DNA of 64,000 bases from Stereum hirsutum FP-91666 SS1 (lineage: Eukaryota > Basidiomycota > Agaricomycetes > Russulales > Stereaceae). How positions within the stretch are numbered: the first letter of the stretch is position 1; each line of letters begins with the position of its first letter. Under the pieces are notes generated by a model that was not told the origin of the DNA, searched no databases, and saw nothing but the letters and a program-made list of their open reading frames with translations. The stretch lies in the NCBI RefSeq assembly GCF_000264905.1, contig NW_006763137.1, forward strand, positions 746,719 to 810,718, read 5' to 3'. Both the position numbers and the translations under genes were made by a program. This document shows positions 10,976 to 21,394 of the stretch, piece by piece.

Positions 10976-12154
10976 CTACACCCTGCTGGCTAACGATTGT
11001 GGCGCCGCTCTCCTCCTCTTGTTCGCCTTCGTAACGAGATCCAAGTCACTATTAATCTCAGCCTCCTTACACGCCGACAATCCAGCCACGCTCTTCCCCA
11101 GTTGTCCCACCGTTTGTGAACCGCCACCCCCCTTCGCCTTCCTCCGACTATTCCCACCGCCACCGCCACTGTTCCCATTCGAGCCGAGTGTGTAGGCGGT
11201 GAGAGGGAGAGGGAAGGCGGCGGGGAGGTCATCGATGGAGAGGGAATGCGGATTGGTTATGACACCGATGATGGGGCCATCTTTGGTGGCGGAGCCTGAG
11301 CCGTTGTTGTGTGAGTTGGGCGTGGGTGGCGGGGACGTGTTGAGTTTGTTGCGGAGTTTGCGGGTGATGTGAGGGCGAGACTGGGAGTCGAGCGAGGCGT
11401 CTGTTGGTCACAGTGCAACAAATTCATGTATGAATAAGATAGCCACACGAGAGAAAAATGAGAGATGCGCGACACATACCACCGCCGGCTCCCTCTCCGT
11501 CCTTCTCCTCCCGTGCTCTTCGTCTCCTTTCCTCGATTCCTTCCAGCAACCTCTCGCGTATCCTCGCGTGACCACGCTCCCACTCCTCCTTGACACGCTG
11601 GCTCTCGAGCTCATACGCAGCCTCTGTACTCTCGATCGCGTTCTTTTCCTCTATCGCAAATTGTGCGAGCAATGCTGACCGTTCGGTCGAAAGAGGCAAT
11701 AGGCGAATGTTGTACGCTGGTGATGTTTCTGGACGCGCTGCAAGCTGCATTGACACGTTTTGTAAACCTGCGATCGTCTCTTGATACATACGAGCTCTGT
11801 CAAATATGATACGAACGCTACTCAACACCATCACCATCACACAAAATTGAAATGGGAATACAAAACGTACTCTTCTCTCCTGATATCAACCACATCCTTG
11901 ACCCGACCCATCCCTTGAGGCTCCCTCTTCCTCTTCTCCCGCTTCGGATCCTCGTGCACTCTCGACGGTCCAGCTCCCATAGACGATGAGCCTGGTCCAT
12001 GAGACATATGGTGCGCCGAAGGGTGTGGAGGTTCGCGGTATGGAAACATTATGTCTTGGGGACCGTCGTGATGCTCTGTGATGGTACGGGCGTTGGGTCG
12101 TGCTTTGTGCGTTGAGCTGTATGGGAGGGCGAACATCCCAGGTTGGGGAGGCAT
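10976..12154 (-). CDS. Sds3-like subunit of an Rpd3-type histone deacetylase complex
   Basis: Exons 12154-11871, 11796-11480 and 11400-10976 on the minus strand give 341 residues. The Sds3/Dep1/BRMS1 family scaffolds the large Rpd3 histone deacetylase complex and represses transcription. Residues about 95-200 form the conserved part: a long charged helix with YNIRLLPLS, many Glu/Arg, and RIRERLLEGIEERRRR, as in the Sds3-like domain. The N-terminus is proline- and histidine-rich with a basic cluster (PKREKRKR, about 68-77) that may be a nuclear signal. The C-terminal third holds ITRKLRNKL and a Gly-rich stretch, then a basic end (NKRRR). Which of the Sds3 or Dep1 branches it belongs to cannot be told by eye. 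It converges on the rhomboid gene with 242 bases between. Confidence 0.82.
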
Positions 12155-12485
12155 GTCTGTGATGATTCTGGCGGGCTTGGAGTTGTAAAAGAAGTTATTG
12201 GGGGTCTTTGATGCTTAAGTCGTGGGATACGAGTGGTGCAAGCAAGAGGTACAGATGGGGTAGAGAGCAAGAGTCGAGCTCAACAGATCTGAGGTCAACG
12301 CAAGGTAAGCGGCAGACGGTCCGGTGAGCCGGTTGGACCGAAGTTCGTGTGGCACCAGCCATCTTGCTTCCGGCCACATCGTAACACGTGAAACACGTCT
12401 TCCCATGATGGATTCAATACGCAGTGTGCTCCTTCCACGACTATATTTTCAGCACCACAAAGGACAACCACTTTAAGCACGTTCT
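12155..12485. promoter_or_regulatory. Divergent promoter of the Sds3-like and dehydrogenase genes
   Basis: A 331-base spacer between start codons pointing apart. No gene seen. It carries CACGTG-like sequence around 12385 (ACACGTGAAACACGT). Confidence 0.4.
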
Positions 12486-13542
12486 ATGAAGCCTGATAAC
12501 CGTACATTTCTCGTATCTGGAGGGTAAGCACGCGTTCACCTCTTCCTAGGACGAATCGGTGTTCTCATTGTGGCGCCCTCCAACTTTCGCTCACAGGTCG
12601 TCCGGCTTGGGTCTCGCAACTGTCGAGAATCTACTCAATGCCAATGCTTATGTCGCCGTTCTCGACCTCAGGCCGCCTCCCACTCCTCGTATAGCCGAAT
12701 CCAGTAGCAAGCTCAAGTTCTTCCAGACTGACATCACGAGGGTCGAGGATATCGAGAAGGCGGTGGACGGTACCGTCAAATGGGCGAAGGAGACGGGTGC
12801 ACGGCTTGGAGGTGTCGTGAATTGTGCGGGTGTTGGAACTGCTGCGAAGGTACGTAGGTGCTCTCGCTTTCTCCGTAATAATACACTGTAGTGACAGCCA
12901 AGGGTGGTTTAAGGTCTTAGACTTTCATGGAGAGCCGCATTCTCTTGACCTATGGAACTTTGCTATTCAAGTTAACCTTACCGGGACGTTCAACCTTACG
13001 CGGCTGGCGTGCAAGTACTTGGCACAGGTGGAACCAGAAGGACCAGACGGAGAGCGCGGAGTGGTGATCATGGTTGCTAGCTCTGCTGCCGTACGTTTCA
13101 GTCTCCTATAATACGGTTCGCGACTCCTCGTATACTGTATATTGACAACGTCTTCTAGTTTGAAGGTCAGCCAGGTCAGACAGCCTACTCTGCCTCCAAA
13201 GGTGCTCTGGTCAGCATGACCCTCCCCATGTCCCGCGACCTAGCCCGACACGGCATTCGCGTTGTCACTGTTGCTCCCGGAGCGTTTGCTTCTGCTATGA
13301 CCGACAGAATGAGTGACAAGACAAAGGCGAGTCTGTCGAGGGACCTGATATTCCCGAGGAGGTTCGGGACTGCGGAAGAGTTCGCGCAGACGGCGAGGTT
13401 CGCGGTGGAGTGCAGTTATCTGTGCGTATCTATCTCTGACACTTGCCCCTCACCCTGACTGAGCAATATTTCTCCACCTTTTTGTAGAAACGGAGAGACG
13501 ATTAGGTTGAGCGGGGCGAGCAGACTTCCCGGCCGATTATGA
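12486..13542 (+). CDS. Short-chain dehydrogenase, 3-hydroxyacyl-CoA dehydrogenase type 2 (HSD10) like
   Basis: Exons 12486-12523, 12597-12849, 12914-13090, 13159-13421 and 13488-13542 give 261 residues, the usual size. The classical SDR fold is clear: NAD-binding SGGSSGLG at about 10-17, NCAG (normally NNAG) near residue 90, the catalytic Ser in VASSAA, and YSASK with Tyr and Lys. A segment beginning DFHGEPHSLDLW followed by VNLTGTFN resembles the substrate part of HSD17B10, a mitochondrial enzyme of branched-chain amino acid and fatty acid oxidation. No obvious presequence is visible. Frame is kept at all four junctions. The distance to ADE17 downstream is 153 bases, same strand. Confidence 0.9.
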
Positions 13543-13607
13543 GCTCGAATTGTATCAATGTGGCCCATTTCCCGCGGTATTTGTACGAGATTTGTGGCGT
13601 CATGTAC

Positions 13608-13618
13608 CCTAACCCTAG
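13608..13618 (+). promoter_or_regulatory. Telobox-like element CCCTAACCCTA
   Basis: Two telomere-type units lie about 80 bases upstream of the ADE17 start, within its short promoter. In yeasts, Tbf1-type factors bind ARCCCTAA sites in promoters of growth-related genes. Two units are too few to be a telomere remnant by themselves. Role inferred. Confidence 0.4.
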
Positions 13619-13695
13619 TTTGGGTCTACAAAGATTTTGGAGTGAGCAAGCCGAGGCTCGAGATCCCCATCTGTTCACTTGTTCACGGTTCAACG

Positions 13696-15942
13696 ATGTC
13701 TCAACCCATTGGTATGTTCGTACCCGTGTTGACTTGATAGTTTCTTATGCAGCGAACCAGCTCTGTTGTCGGTGTATGACAAGACCGACTTGCTCGACTT
13801 TGCGCGTGCATTGTCTGAGTCTGGCGTTCGCCTCCTTGGCTCTGGAGGGACCGCGAAGAAAATTAGAGATGCTGGGATCAAAATCGAGTGCGTATTTTTA
13901 TCTTTCAGCTTCGTTGGTAAAATTGCGAAGCTGACGAAATGATGCATCAGGGACGTATCTGACATCACGAAAGCCCCTGAGATGCTTGGTGGTCGGGTGA
14001 AGACTCTTCACCCTGCGGTCCACGGAGGTAAACAACGTTCCTGCCACTCGTCCGTGCAAAGAGATAAAAATCTAACAGTTTCATCTCTGTCACAGGCATC
14101 CTCGCCCGTAACATTCCCTCCGACCAAGCGGACCTCTCCGCCCAATCCATCTCCCCAATCTCCATCGTCGTCTGCAACCTCTACCCCTTCACCTCCACCA
14201 TCTCTAAACCAGACTGCACTCTCCCCGAAGCGATCGAAGAGATCGACATCGGCGGCGTCACCCTCCTCCGCGCCGCCGCCAAAAACCACGAACGCGTCTC
14301 CGTCCTCTCCGATCCGTCCGACTACAAAGAGTTCGTGGCGAAGTGGGAAGCGGGTAACGGAGAGGTCGGAGAGGCATTGAGGGCGAAGTTGGCGCTGAAG
14401 GCATTTGAGATGACGGCGAGGTATGATGAGGCGATTAGTGGATACTTTAGGGAACAGTATGCGGATGAGGCGAAGGCGAAGACACAGGGAGAGGGATTCG
14501 AGGGGACTGTGAAGAGGATGGCGTTGAGGTATGGGGCTAATCCTCACCAGAAGCCGGCACAGGCTTTTGTGACGGAGGGAGAGTTGCCGTTCAAAGGCAA
14601 GTTTTATCCGTATGAATATTTGGCGAGGACAGTGGTTGATGTTTGGTCGTTTAGTTTTGGCTGGATCCCCTGGGTACATTAACCTTCTCGACGGCTTAAA
14701 CTCGTATGCCTTGGTCAAAGAGCTCCAAGACGCTCTTGGCCTGCCTGCAGCTGCCTCCTTCAAGCACGTCTCCCCTGCTGGTGCCGCCGTCGGACTTGAA
14801 CTTAGCGACGTCGAGAAGAAGGTCTACGGTGTTGACGACTTGAAGGAGCCCCTTACTCCCCTTGCATCTGCTTATGCCCGTGCACGAGGTTAGTTTCTTC
14901 TCGGCCTCTGTGCAAAGTGAAAGGCCATAATGACTGATGATATGTGGTGTTTGTCTCGTAATGATCAGGTGCGGACCGCATGTCCTCCTTTGGCGACTTC
15001 ATCGCTCTCTCTGCGCCTTGCGATCTCGCTACCGCCCGTATCATCTCGAGAGAGGTCTCTGACGGTGTTATCGCTCCTGGCTATGCCCCCGAAGCCTTCG
15101 ATGTGCTCGCCAAGAAGAAAGGCGGGAAATACTGCGTGCTTCAGGTCTGTTCTCCCGCTCACCTTTGAGAGGATTTCGCACTAATTGATATGGTATCAGA
15201 TGGACCCGAACTACGTGCCGCCTCAGGTCGAGACCCGTCAGGTGTACGGAATTTCCCTCCAGCAGAAGCGCAATGACTGCAAGATCGACTCGAGCCTGTT
15301 CGGCAACATTGTCACCAAGAACAAGGAGGTAGGCCCTTTTTCTCTTGCCTCATACCTTCTCGATATTGTCCTAACGTATATGAACATCAGCTCCCCGATG
15401 CCGCCATCACCGACCTCATCGTCGCCACCCTCGCCCTCAAATACACCCAATCCAACTCCGTCGCCTACGCCTTCCACGGCTCCATCATCGGTCTCGGCGC
15501 AGGCCAACAATCCCGCATTCACTGCACCCGCCTCGCAGGCTCCAAAGCCGACAACTGGTGGCTCCGGCACCACCCCCGCGTTCTCTCCCTCCCCTTCAAA
15601 AAGGGAGTCAAGCGCGCGGAAAAGGCCAATGCCATCGACCTCTTCGTCACCGGCGAGATCTTGGAGGGTGGAGAGAAGGCGCAATGGGAGAGTATGTTCG
15701 AGGAGGTCCCGGGCCCATTGACGGAGGCGGAGAGAAAGGAGTTTTTGGGCAAGTTGGAGGGCGTGGCGTGTTCGAGTGATGCGTTCTTCCCGTTCCCGGA
15801 TAATGTGCATAGGGCGAGGAAGAGTGGAGTTAGGTATCTGGCGGCACCGTCGGGGAGTGTGATGGATGAGGAGTGCGTCAAGGCGGCGGATGAACATGAG
15901 ATGGTGTTTGCGCATACGTCGTTGAGGTTGTTCCACCACTAG
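13696..15942 (+). CDS. ADE17: Bifunctional AICAR transformylase / IMP cyclohydrolase (ADE16/17)
   Basis: Exons 13696-13711, 13761-13887, 13951-14027, 14096-14596, 14655-14888, 14969-15144, 15200-15328 and 15391-15942 give 603 residues (yeast enzymes about 590). It makes the last two steps of IMP synthesis using 10-formyl-tetrahydrofolate. The IMP cyclohydrolase half begins ALLSVYDKT, with GSGGTAKKI and [13 protein letters not shown]. The transformylase half has [17 protein letters not shown], the active [18 protein letters not shown] and the C-terminal FPFPDNV. The first coding exon is only 16 bases; its acceptor at 13760 is set by frame. Intron 14597-14654 starts with GC (AAAG|GCAAGT). A telobox-like element lies just upstream. 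Confidence 0.97.
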
Positions 15943-16339
15943 TCGACGATGTTAGGGACGGAAAGGGCTGATGGCCGTAAGTAGTAGAAGGTAGTAAATT
16001 ACATATAACGTGTATGGAGTCCAATTCCTTGTTGTATGGTTGTAAACCTGGCACTATAGTGTTTTTCCTAGGCATGCGTGGCCCAGTGACCAAGACCCTG
16101 GTCTGTGCGTGCGTGGAAAAAGCCGCGCTGTCGGTTCGTGTTCGGTCTGCATCTGTCGCGGTCACCGCGACTTGACCGAGACGGTTATCTCGACCTCTAG
16201 GGCAATCTTGGCTCTGCTCTATACAGCCTCTCAAGCTCTTACTGCTTCCTACCGTTTGTCGGTGCGTGATCTCAAGCTGTATACGGAGATCTTAGCTCAG
16301 ACCACATCTTTCCTCGTTACTGCACTACTTCCATCCAGT
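15943..16339. other. Intergenic region
   Basis: Between ADE17 and the first F-box gene, same strand. No gene or repeat recognised; it should contain the ADE17 3' end and the F-box gene promoter. Confidence 0.4.
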
Positions 16340-18232
16340 ATGCAACACACGGATCCCTCAAGCGGTTTGCTGAACTCTCTGTACAAAGCAGGGCTCGGTC
16401 TGAGGGAGCAATGGAAAGTGGTAAGCATCACATCATCGAGTCAGCTCACAGGTACCGAAGAGTTCATTGGGCGGTAGGTGGCTGCAGAGACCAGTTACAA
16501 GGACAGCGAGGAGAGGCGCCAGAAAATGGCCAGTTTAAACACCTCCATCGAACAAACTGTCAACGTGCGTTTTATCCCGTCGAGGTACCTTGGTTTTTGT
16601 GCCAAGGGGGCTGACGACATCTCTTCGCCTCACAGCTGACGGCGCAACTTCCGATGCTTCGAGACTCTATCTCTGCACTTCGGGCTGAGAACGCGCTTTT
16701 GCGCTCTGAGGTGAGCCTTCGCTTTTGGTTTTATCTGGTCGATACCGCACAAATGGTCCAAATCGCTGACGAATCAAGTCCGCCAGCTCTCATCATTGCC
16801 AGTGCGCTTCAAACAGCCGCCACCTGAAATTCTGCGAATGATCTTTGGTTTCGCCACGTCAGCTCCCTTTTCCGATCCAGCGGTCAGCCACGGACCAAAC
16901 TCATTGTGGTGTCAAACGATGCGCACCAAGAAGGCCGTGATGCTGGTATGCAAACTCTGGCGCGATGTTGGTGCAGAATTCTTGTACGAGGATGTCGTCC
17001 TTCGCCGTCCCGCACAACCTGCCCTTCTCCTGAGAACTTTGGAGACTCCGGGCATTGACTACGGTCACCGCATCTCGTCACTGTGGTTGACATGTGTAAC
17101 GGAACCGTCCGACTATGACGACCTCTGCAGGGTATTGGGCGGCATACTCTCGGTCTCCACCAGGATCAAATCATTTGGTCTCGTCAACCCGTTCGAATAT
17201 AGACCACAAGACGCTGGCATTCTCGTACACGATTGGTCGACGATGTTGAATTTGCTAGCGCACTCCCCGTGCTCTGCATGCCTTACGCATCTGAAACTCG
17301 CCGTCACTGGCGACACTCTTGTTTTCGATCCTTGCTTCATGCAAAACTTTCCAAATTTGTCCTCCCTAGACATCGACGCTTCGCGCGCTGTTGTGAATAA
17401 TCAGACAGCCGAGGAATTTCCCTCACGCTCTCAGATTCATTTACCAGAACTTCGTCATATACGGTGCACAAAGAAGGGATACACGTCGTCTGCCCACCTA
17501 CATGTCCTCTCGTCGATAATCTCGAATCCGTGTTCACTGCTGCAGCTGAACATGTTGACGATCGGTTTCTCCGACTACTCGAGATCAGCAAGCCATCTAC
17601 GGGAAATATTTCGACTTTGCGGTCCACAGCTCACGTATCTTCACCTCATTGAACATGACAGTCCAGTCCCATTCGGTTACCACAATCTACAAGAGTTCAT
17701 GGATTATTTCCCCAAGCTCGAGCACCTCGTCGTTCCGATACGACTCGTTGAAACTTACCGATGGTCGCATCCAACTTTACGGTGGCTTGACGTATGGACG
17801 ACATTTTCAATCAGAAAGCGTTTTCAACCTAGAACATACTTGCCGAGTCTTACGCTCTACCGCCAGAGATGTCCTAATCTTATTGCTGTCCGAAAACTCG
17901 ACATCGATTTATCATATCGCTCCATCGACATTCCCATTCGTCTCCCTCCTGATACGACGTTTCCGCCCGGCGTGAGGAAAAGGACCTTTGATCTATCAAA
18001 CACCTCCGATATTGTTCAAACGTCCCACAAAATCATTCTCAAGGAGATTGGGTACATCTTCGATGCCCCACCTGTGCCTTCATCGGACGAGAGTGAAGAT
18101 TCCTCATCGGATAAACATGAAGACTCGTCCGAGTCGGATGAAGAATGGCTAAATCACCCCACTGACTCGGAAGAGTCGTCTGCAGATTCTGACGGGACGG
18201 ATAGTAGTTCGATGGTATCAGCAGATGGTTGA
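16340..18232 (+). CDS. F-box protein with N-terminal coiled coil and acidic tail (tandem copy 1)
   Basis: Exons 16340-16420, 16478-16564, 16636-16710 and 16787-18232 give 562 residues. F-box proteins recruit substrates to SCF ubiquitin ligases. Exons 1-3 encode about 80 residues with heptad-like Leu spacing and the block SISALRAENALL, likely a coiled coil. The F-box follows at about 88-150: QPPPEILRMIF, then VCKLWRDV and LYEDVVL. The next 300 residues contain leucine-rich-repeat-like segments (LTHLKLAV, LTYLHL, LEHLVVP). The last 60 residues are mostly Ser, Asp and Glu. The second copy follows 513 bases downstream with the same exon plan. The substrate is unknown. Agaricomycete genomes carry many such F-box genes. 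Confidence 0.85.
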
Positions 18233-18745
18233 GATCATAGGTATATGTCGATAATGGCGGATGCTATCATACAGAGTGGCTCGATCTTGTAACGCCCCGT
18301 TGATTTTCTTTCTCGTATGTACCTACTACCCCTACAAAGAAAATTGCTACGAAATTCATACGGGAGTTCAATTCGTTAGGCGATAATTTGCAACACAACT
18401 GGGCGCCCACTTACAAGTTACAACCATCACAATCATGAGACGACAACCGTCTGAGATGACGGAGACCCACAAATAGTGCTGCGGGGATTATTATTTCTTG
18501 TCGAAGTCGTGTGGCGCGGCTCTGAATCGCACGCCACATGCTCGGTGCCGCCATCTATTATTGACTCGTCGGGCGGAAGCAGGCGGGAGCCATTTGTGTC
18601 TCGCCGGTTGTCCTCAAACTTTACCGCGACTGCGACCATAGGCTTTCCTCATACATCATCGTCGCTGAAACGTTACATCTACGCGTTGGGACCATTCTCA
18701 AGAAGATACCGCGCCACAGTAACTGCATTCCCCAAAAACGTCGGA
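18233..18745. other. Spacer between the tandem F-box genes
   Basis: 513 bases with no gene recognised. It must carry the end of copy 1 and the promoter of copy 2. Confidence 0.4.
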
Positions 18746-20666
18746 ATGCAAGATGCGACACCCGCTGGCTCAGCCTTGTTGGACTCTCTCCACCAAGTCG
18801 AGTTGAACCTGAAGGAGCAGGTAAGCTACGTTTCTCTAGCTTCTCACAGATGCTGATGAACTGATGGAAATCTTGCATTGGTGATAGATGGATGCGGAGA
18901 AGAACGCTAGCAAGGACAGCACAGAGACGTCCAGAGAAATATGGAAAGAGAAAATGACCAACGTGCGTTTTCTTCATTGGTGGTATCCTGCAACTGATTG
19001 ACATTGGCCACGTCCAGCTTACTACGCAACTTTCGGAAATACGAGGCTCTATCTCTGCATTGCAAGCTGAAAACGGGCTTTTGCGCACCAAAGTGAACCT
19101 TCGCTTCTGATTCAGACAGTTTGATGTGAACGATTCACGGTGCTGATCATGATGCCGTTGCTTTTCTAGCTTTTGCTTTTAGAATTTAAGCAACCGCCGC
19201 CTGAGATCCTACGCATGATCTTCTCATTCGCCACCTCGGCTCCCTTATCCGATGCAGCGATCTGCGCTGGCCCGAACTCCTTGTGGTGTCGAACTATGCT
19301 CACCAAGAGATCTTTGATGCTGGTATGCAAACTCTGGCGCAACGTTGGGGTGGAATCCATGTATCAGGACGTCGTTCTTCGCCGCCCTACCCAGCCCGCC
19401 CTTCTGTTGAGAACACTGGAGACTCCTGGCAATAACTATGGCCACTTCCTCTCATCACTGTCCCTGACATCCGCGACGGAACTCGCCGTCTTCGACGACC
19501 TCTGCAATATACTTGGTGGTATTTTTCGCGCTTCACCCAGGATCGAAAAGTTTAGCCTCGTCAACCCGTTCAGACCCACGCATCAAGACGTCGGTATCTT
19601 CGTACACGACTGGTCGAAGATGCTGAATTTGCTCGCACACTCCCCGTGCTCGACACACCTTACCCATGTAAAACTCGCCGTCGCTGGCGCGGACGGTACT
19701 CTCGGTTTCGATCCTTGCTCGCTGAATAACTTTCCGAATCTGACCTCCTTGGACTTCGACTCTCCATGTGGATCCGAAAACGCCCAAGCATCGAATCAGT
19801 CTATCTCACAAATTCGCCTCCGAAAACTTCGCCACCTCCGATGCTCGATGATGAAAGACTCGCCCGGGGGTTTTCAAGTCCTTCTGTCGATGACCTCGAA
19901 TCCAGCTTTACTAGCGCAGCTGAACATGTTGACGATCAGTTTGCCATGCTTCGAGTACGACTTTCGGCCCTCCAGAATCCATTTGCGAAGTATTCTCCAA
20001 CTCTGTGGCCCACAGCTCACGTATCTACATCTTCAAAACGAGGGCCACGTCGCATGGGGGGGAACACATGTTGCGCGCCACAATATACAAGGACTTCTGC
20101 GACTTTGTCCCAAGCTCGAACACCTCATCGTTCCGTTTCGACTCATAGTGTCTAACCCCACATTGTCACATCCCACTCTACGGTACCTTGATATCTGGAC
20201 GTCACCCAAAACATGGCGAGATTATAACCTGAGTCTTACGGTTTATCGCGAGACATGTCCCAATATCATTTCTATCCGACGGCTCGATATCGCGTTATCA
20301 TATCGCTCAACCGACCTTCCCATTCATCTTCCTCCGGATACGACATTCCCGCCCGGCGTATGCAGAATGACCTTTGGCATATCAGAAATCTCCAAAGTTA
20401 TCCAGACATCGCACAAGATACTCCGCAAAGAGACCGGCTACGTGTTTGACAACCCACCCGAGCGTTCGTCGAGCAGAAGTGAACGCACCTCATCGGCGGG
20501 AAGTGAGGACTCCTCGTCGGATGAAGATGAAGGCTCCTCGTCGGACGGAAGTGAAGATTCAAAGTGGGGTAGACGAAAATGGCGAGAGCGCTCCACTACT
20601 TCATCGGACGAGTTTACGGATTCGGATTCGACCGATGGTAGTTCAGATGTACTAGCAGAAGATTGA
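18746..20666 (+). CDS. F-box protein with N-terminal coiled coil and acidic tail (tandem copy 2)
   Basis: Exons 18746-18820, 18888-18962, 19018-19092 and 19170-20666 give 573 residues; the first three exons are each exactly 75 bases. The layout matches copy 1: coiled-coil start with SISALQAENGLL, F-box with QPPPEILRMIF and VCKLWRNV, a middle with leucine-rich segments, shared blocks such as HDWSKMLNLLAHSPCS, and a Ser/Asp/Glu tail. The two copies differ most in the segments after residue 250 and in the tail, as expected if the substrate-binding part diverges faster. Both reading frames are intact. Ubiquitin-ligase role is from the family; the substrate is unknown. Confidence 0.85.
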
Positions 20667-21394
20667 GATCGTAGTTTTATGTACATAGATGGATATTGTA
20701 AAGGACGGCCGTCATCTGTGACACATGGGTGTCGCAACGGTGCAAACAATAGAGGCTTTTGACATTGTTTGTATCATTCTGACAGAAGAATGCAGTACTA
20801 CCGTACTGCCATTTTCCACATCCCGACGAAAGCTCACGAAAGCCTCCTACGTTGAAAATCAAAGCAGTCGAAGGCAATGTTGTGTGGACGGTTTCTGGGC
20901 GCACATAAATAGGCTTGGCTGATACGATCACTCACCGTCGTCGAGGCCGCCTCCCCATGTACTTAGTACAGTCATAATGCTCCCGGCGTGCTGATCCGAG
21001 ACGGTGGAAGGGCCAGTCTTCCATCCACGCTACAGTATAATATTGTTACTCCCGTACTGACCTTGGTAAGCCTCGCACACGGTGACTGTAACTTTCGAAA
21101 AGTTGGTCGTTGTTATACTAAGTATGTAAGCGAGGGACCCTGAGCTTGACGCCGCATTTCCACCATCTGCTGACATTCCTTTCAAGCGCTCATAAAGGAC
21201 CTGGACTCTCAGATCTCAGGGCGCGTTGATTTGACGACGACAATTCAATACGAATGCATAAGTATCTACGACTCGGAAGTTGAAATGATTCGTGGAGATC
21301 CCTCAAGCGTCCACCTAGGTCCACCTTCCCATCTGTTCTCCAGCAGTTCCTGTTGTTACCAACTACGTTGAGTCCACACGTTTGAAGGATCGCA
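20667..21394. other. Intergenic region
   Basis: 728 bases between the second F-box gene and the membrane-protein gene. Short open frames only; nothing recognised. Confidence 0.4.

Noticed and set aside
13608..13618. Interstitial telomere remnant
   Set aside because: Only two imperfect units are present; a promoter element is simpler.
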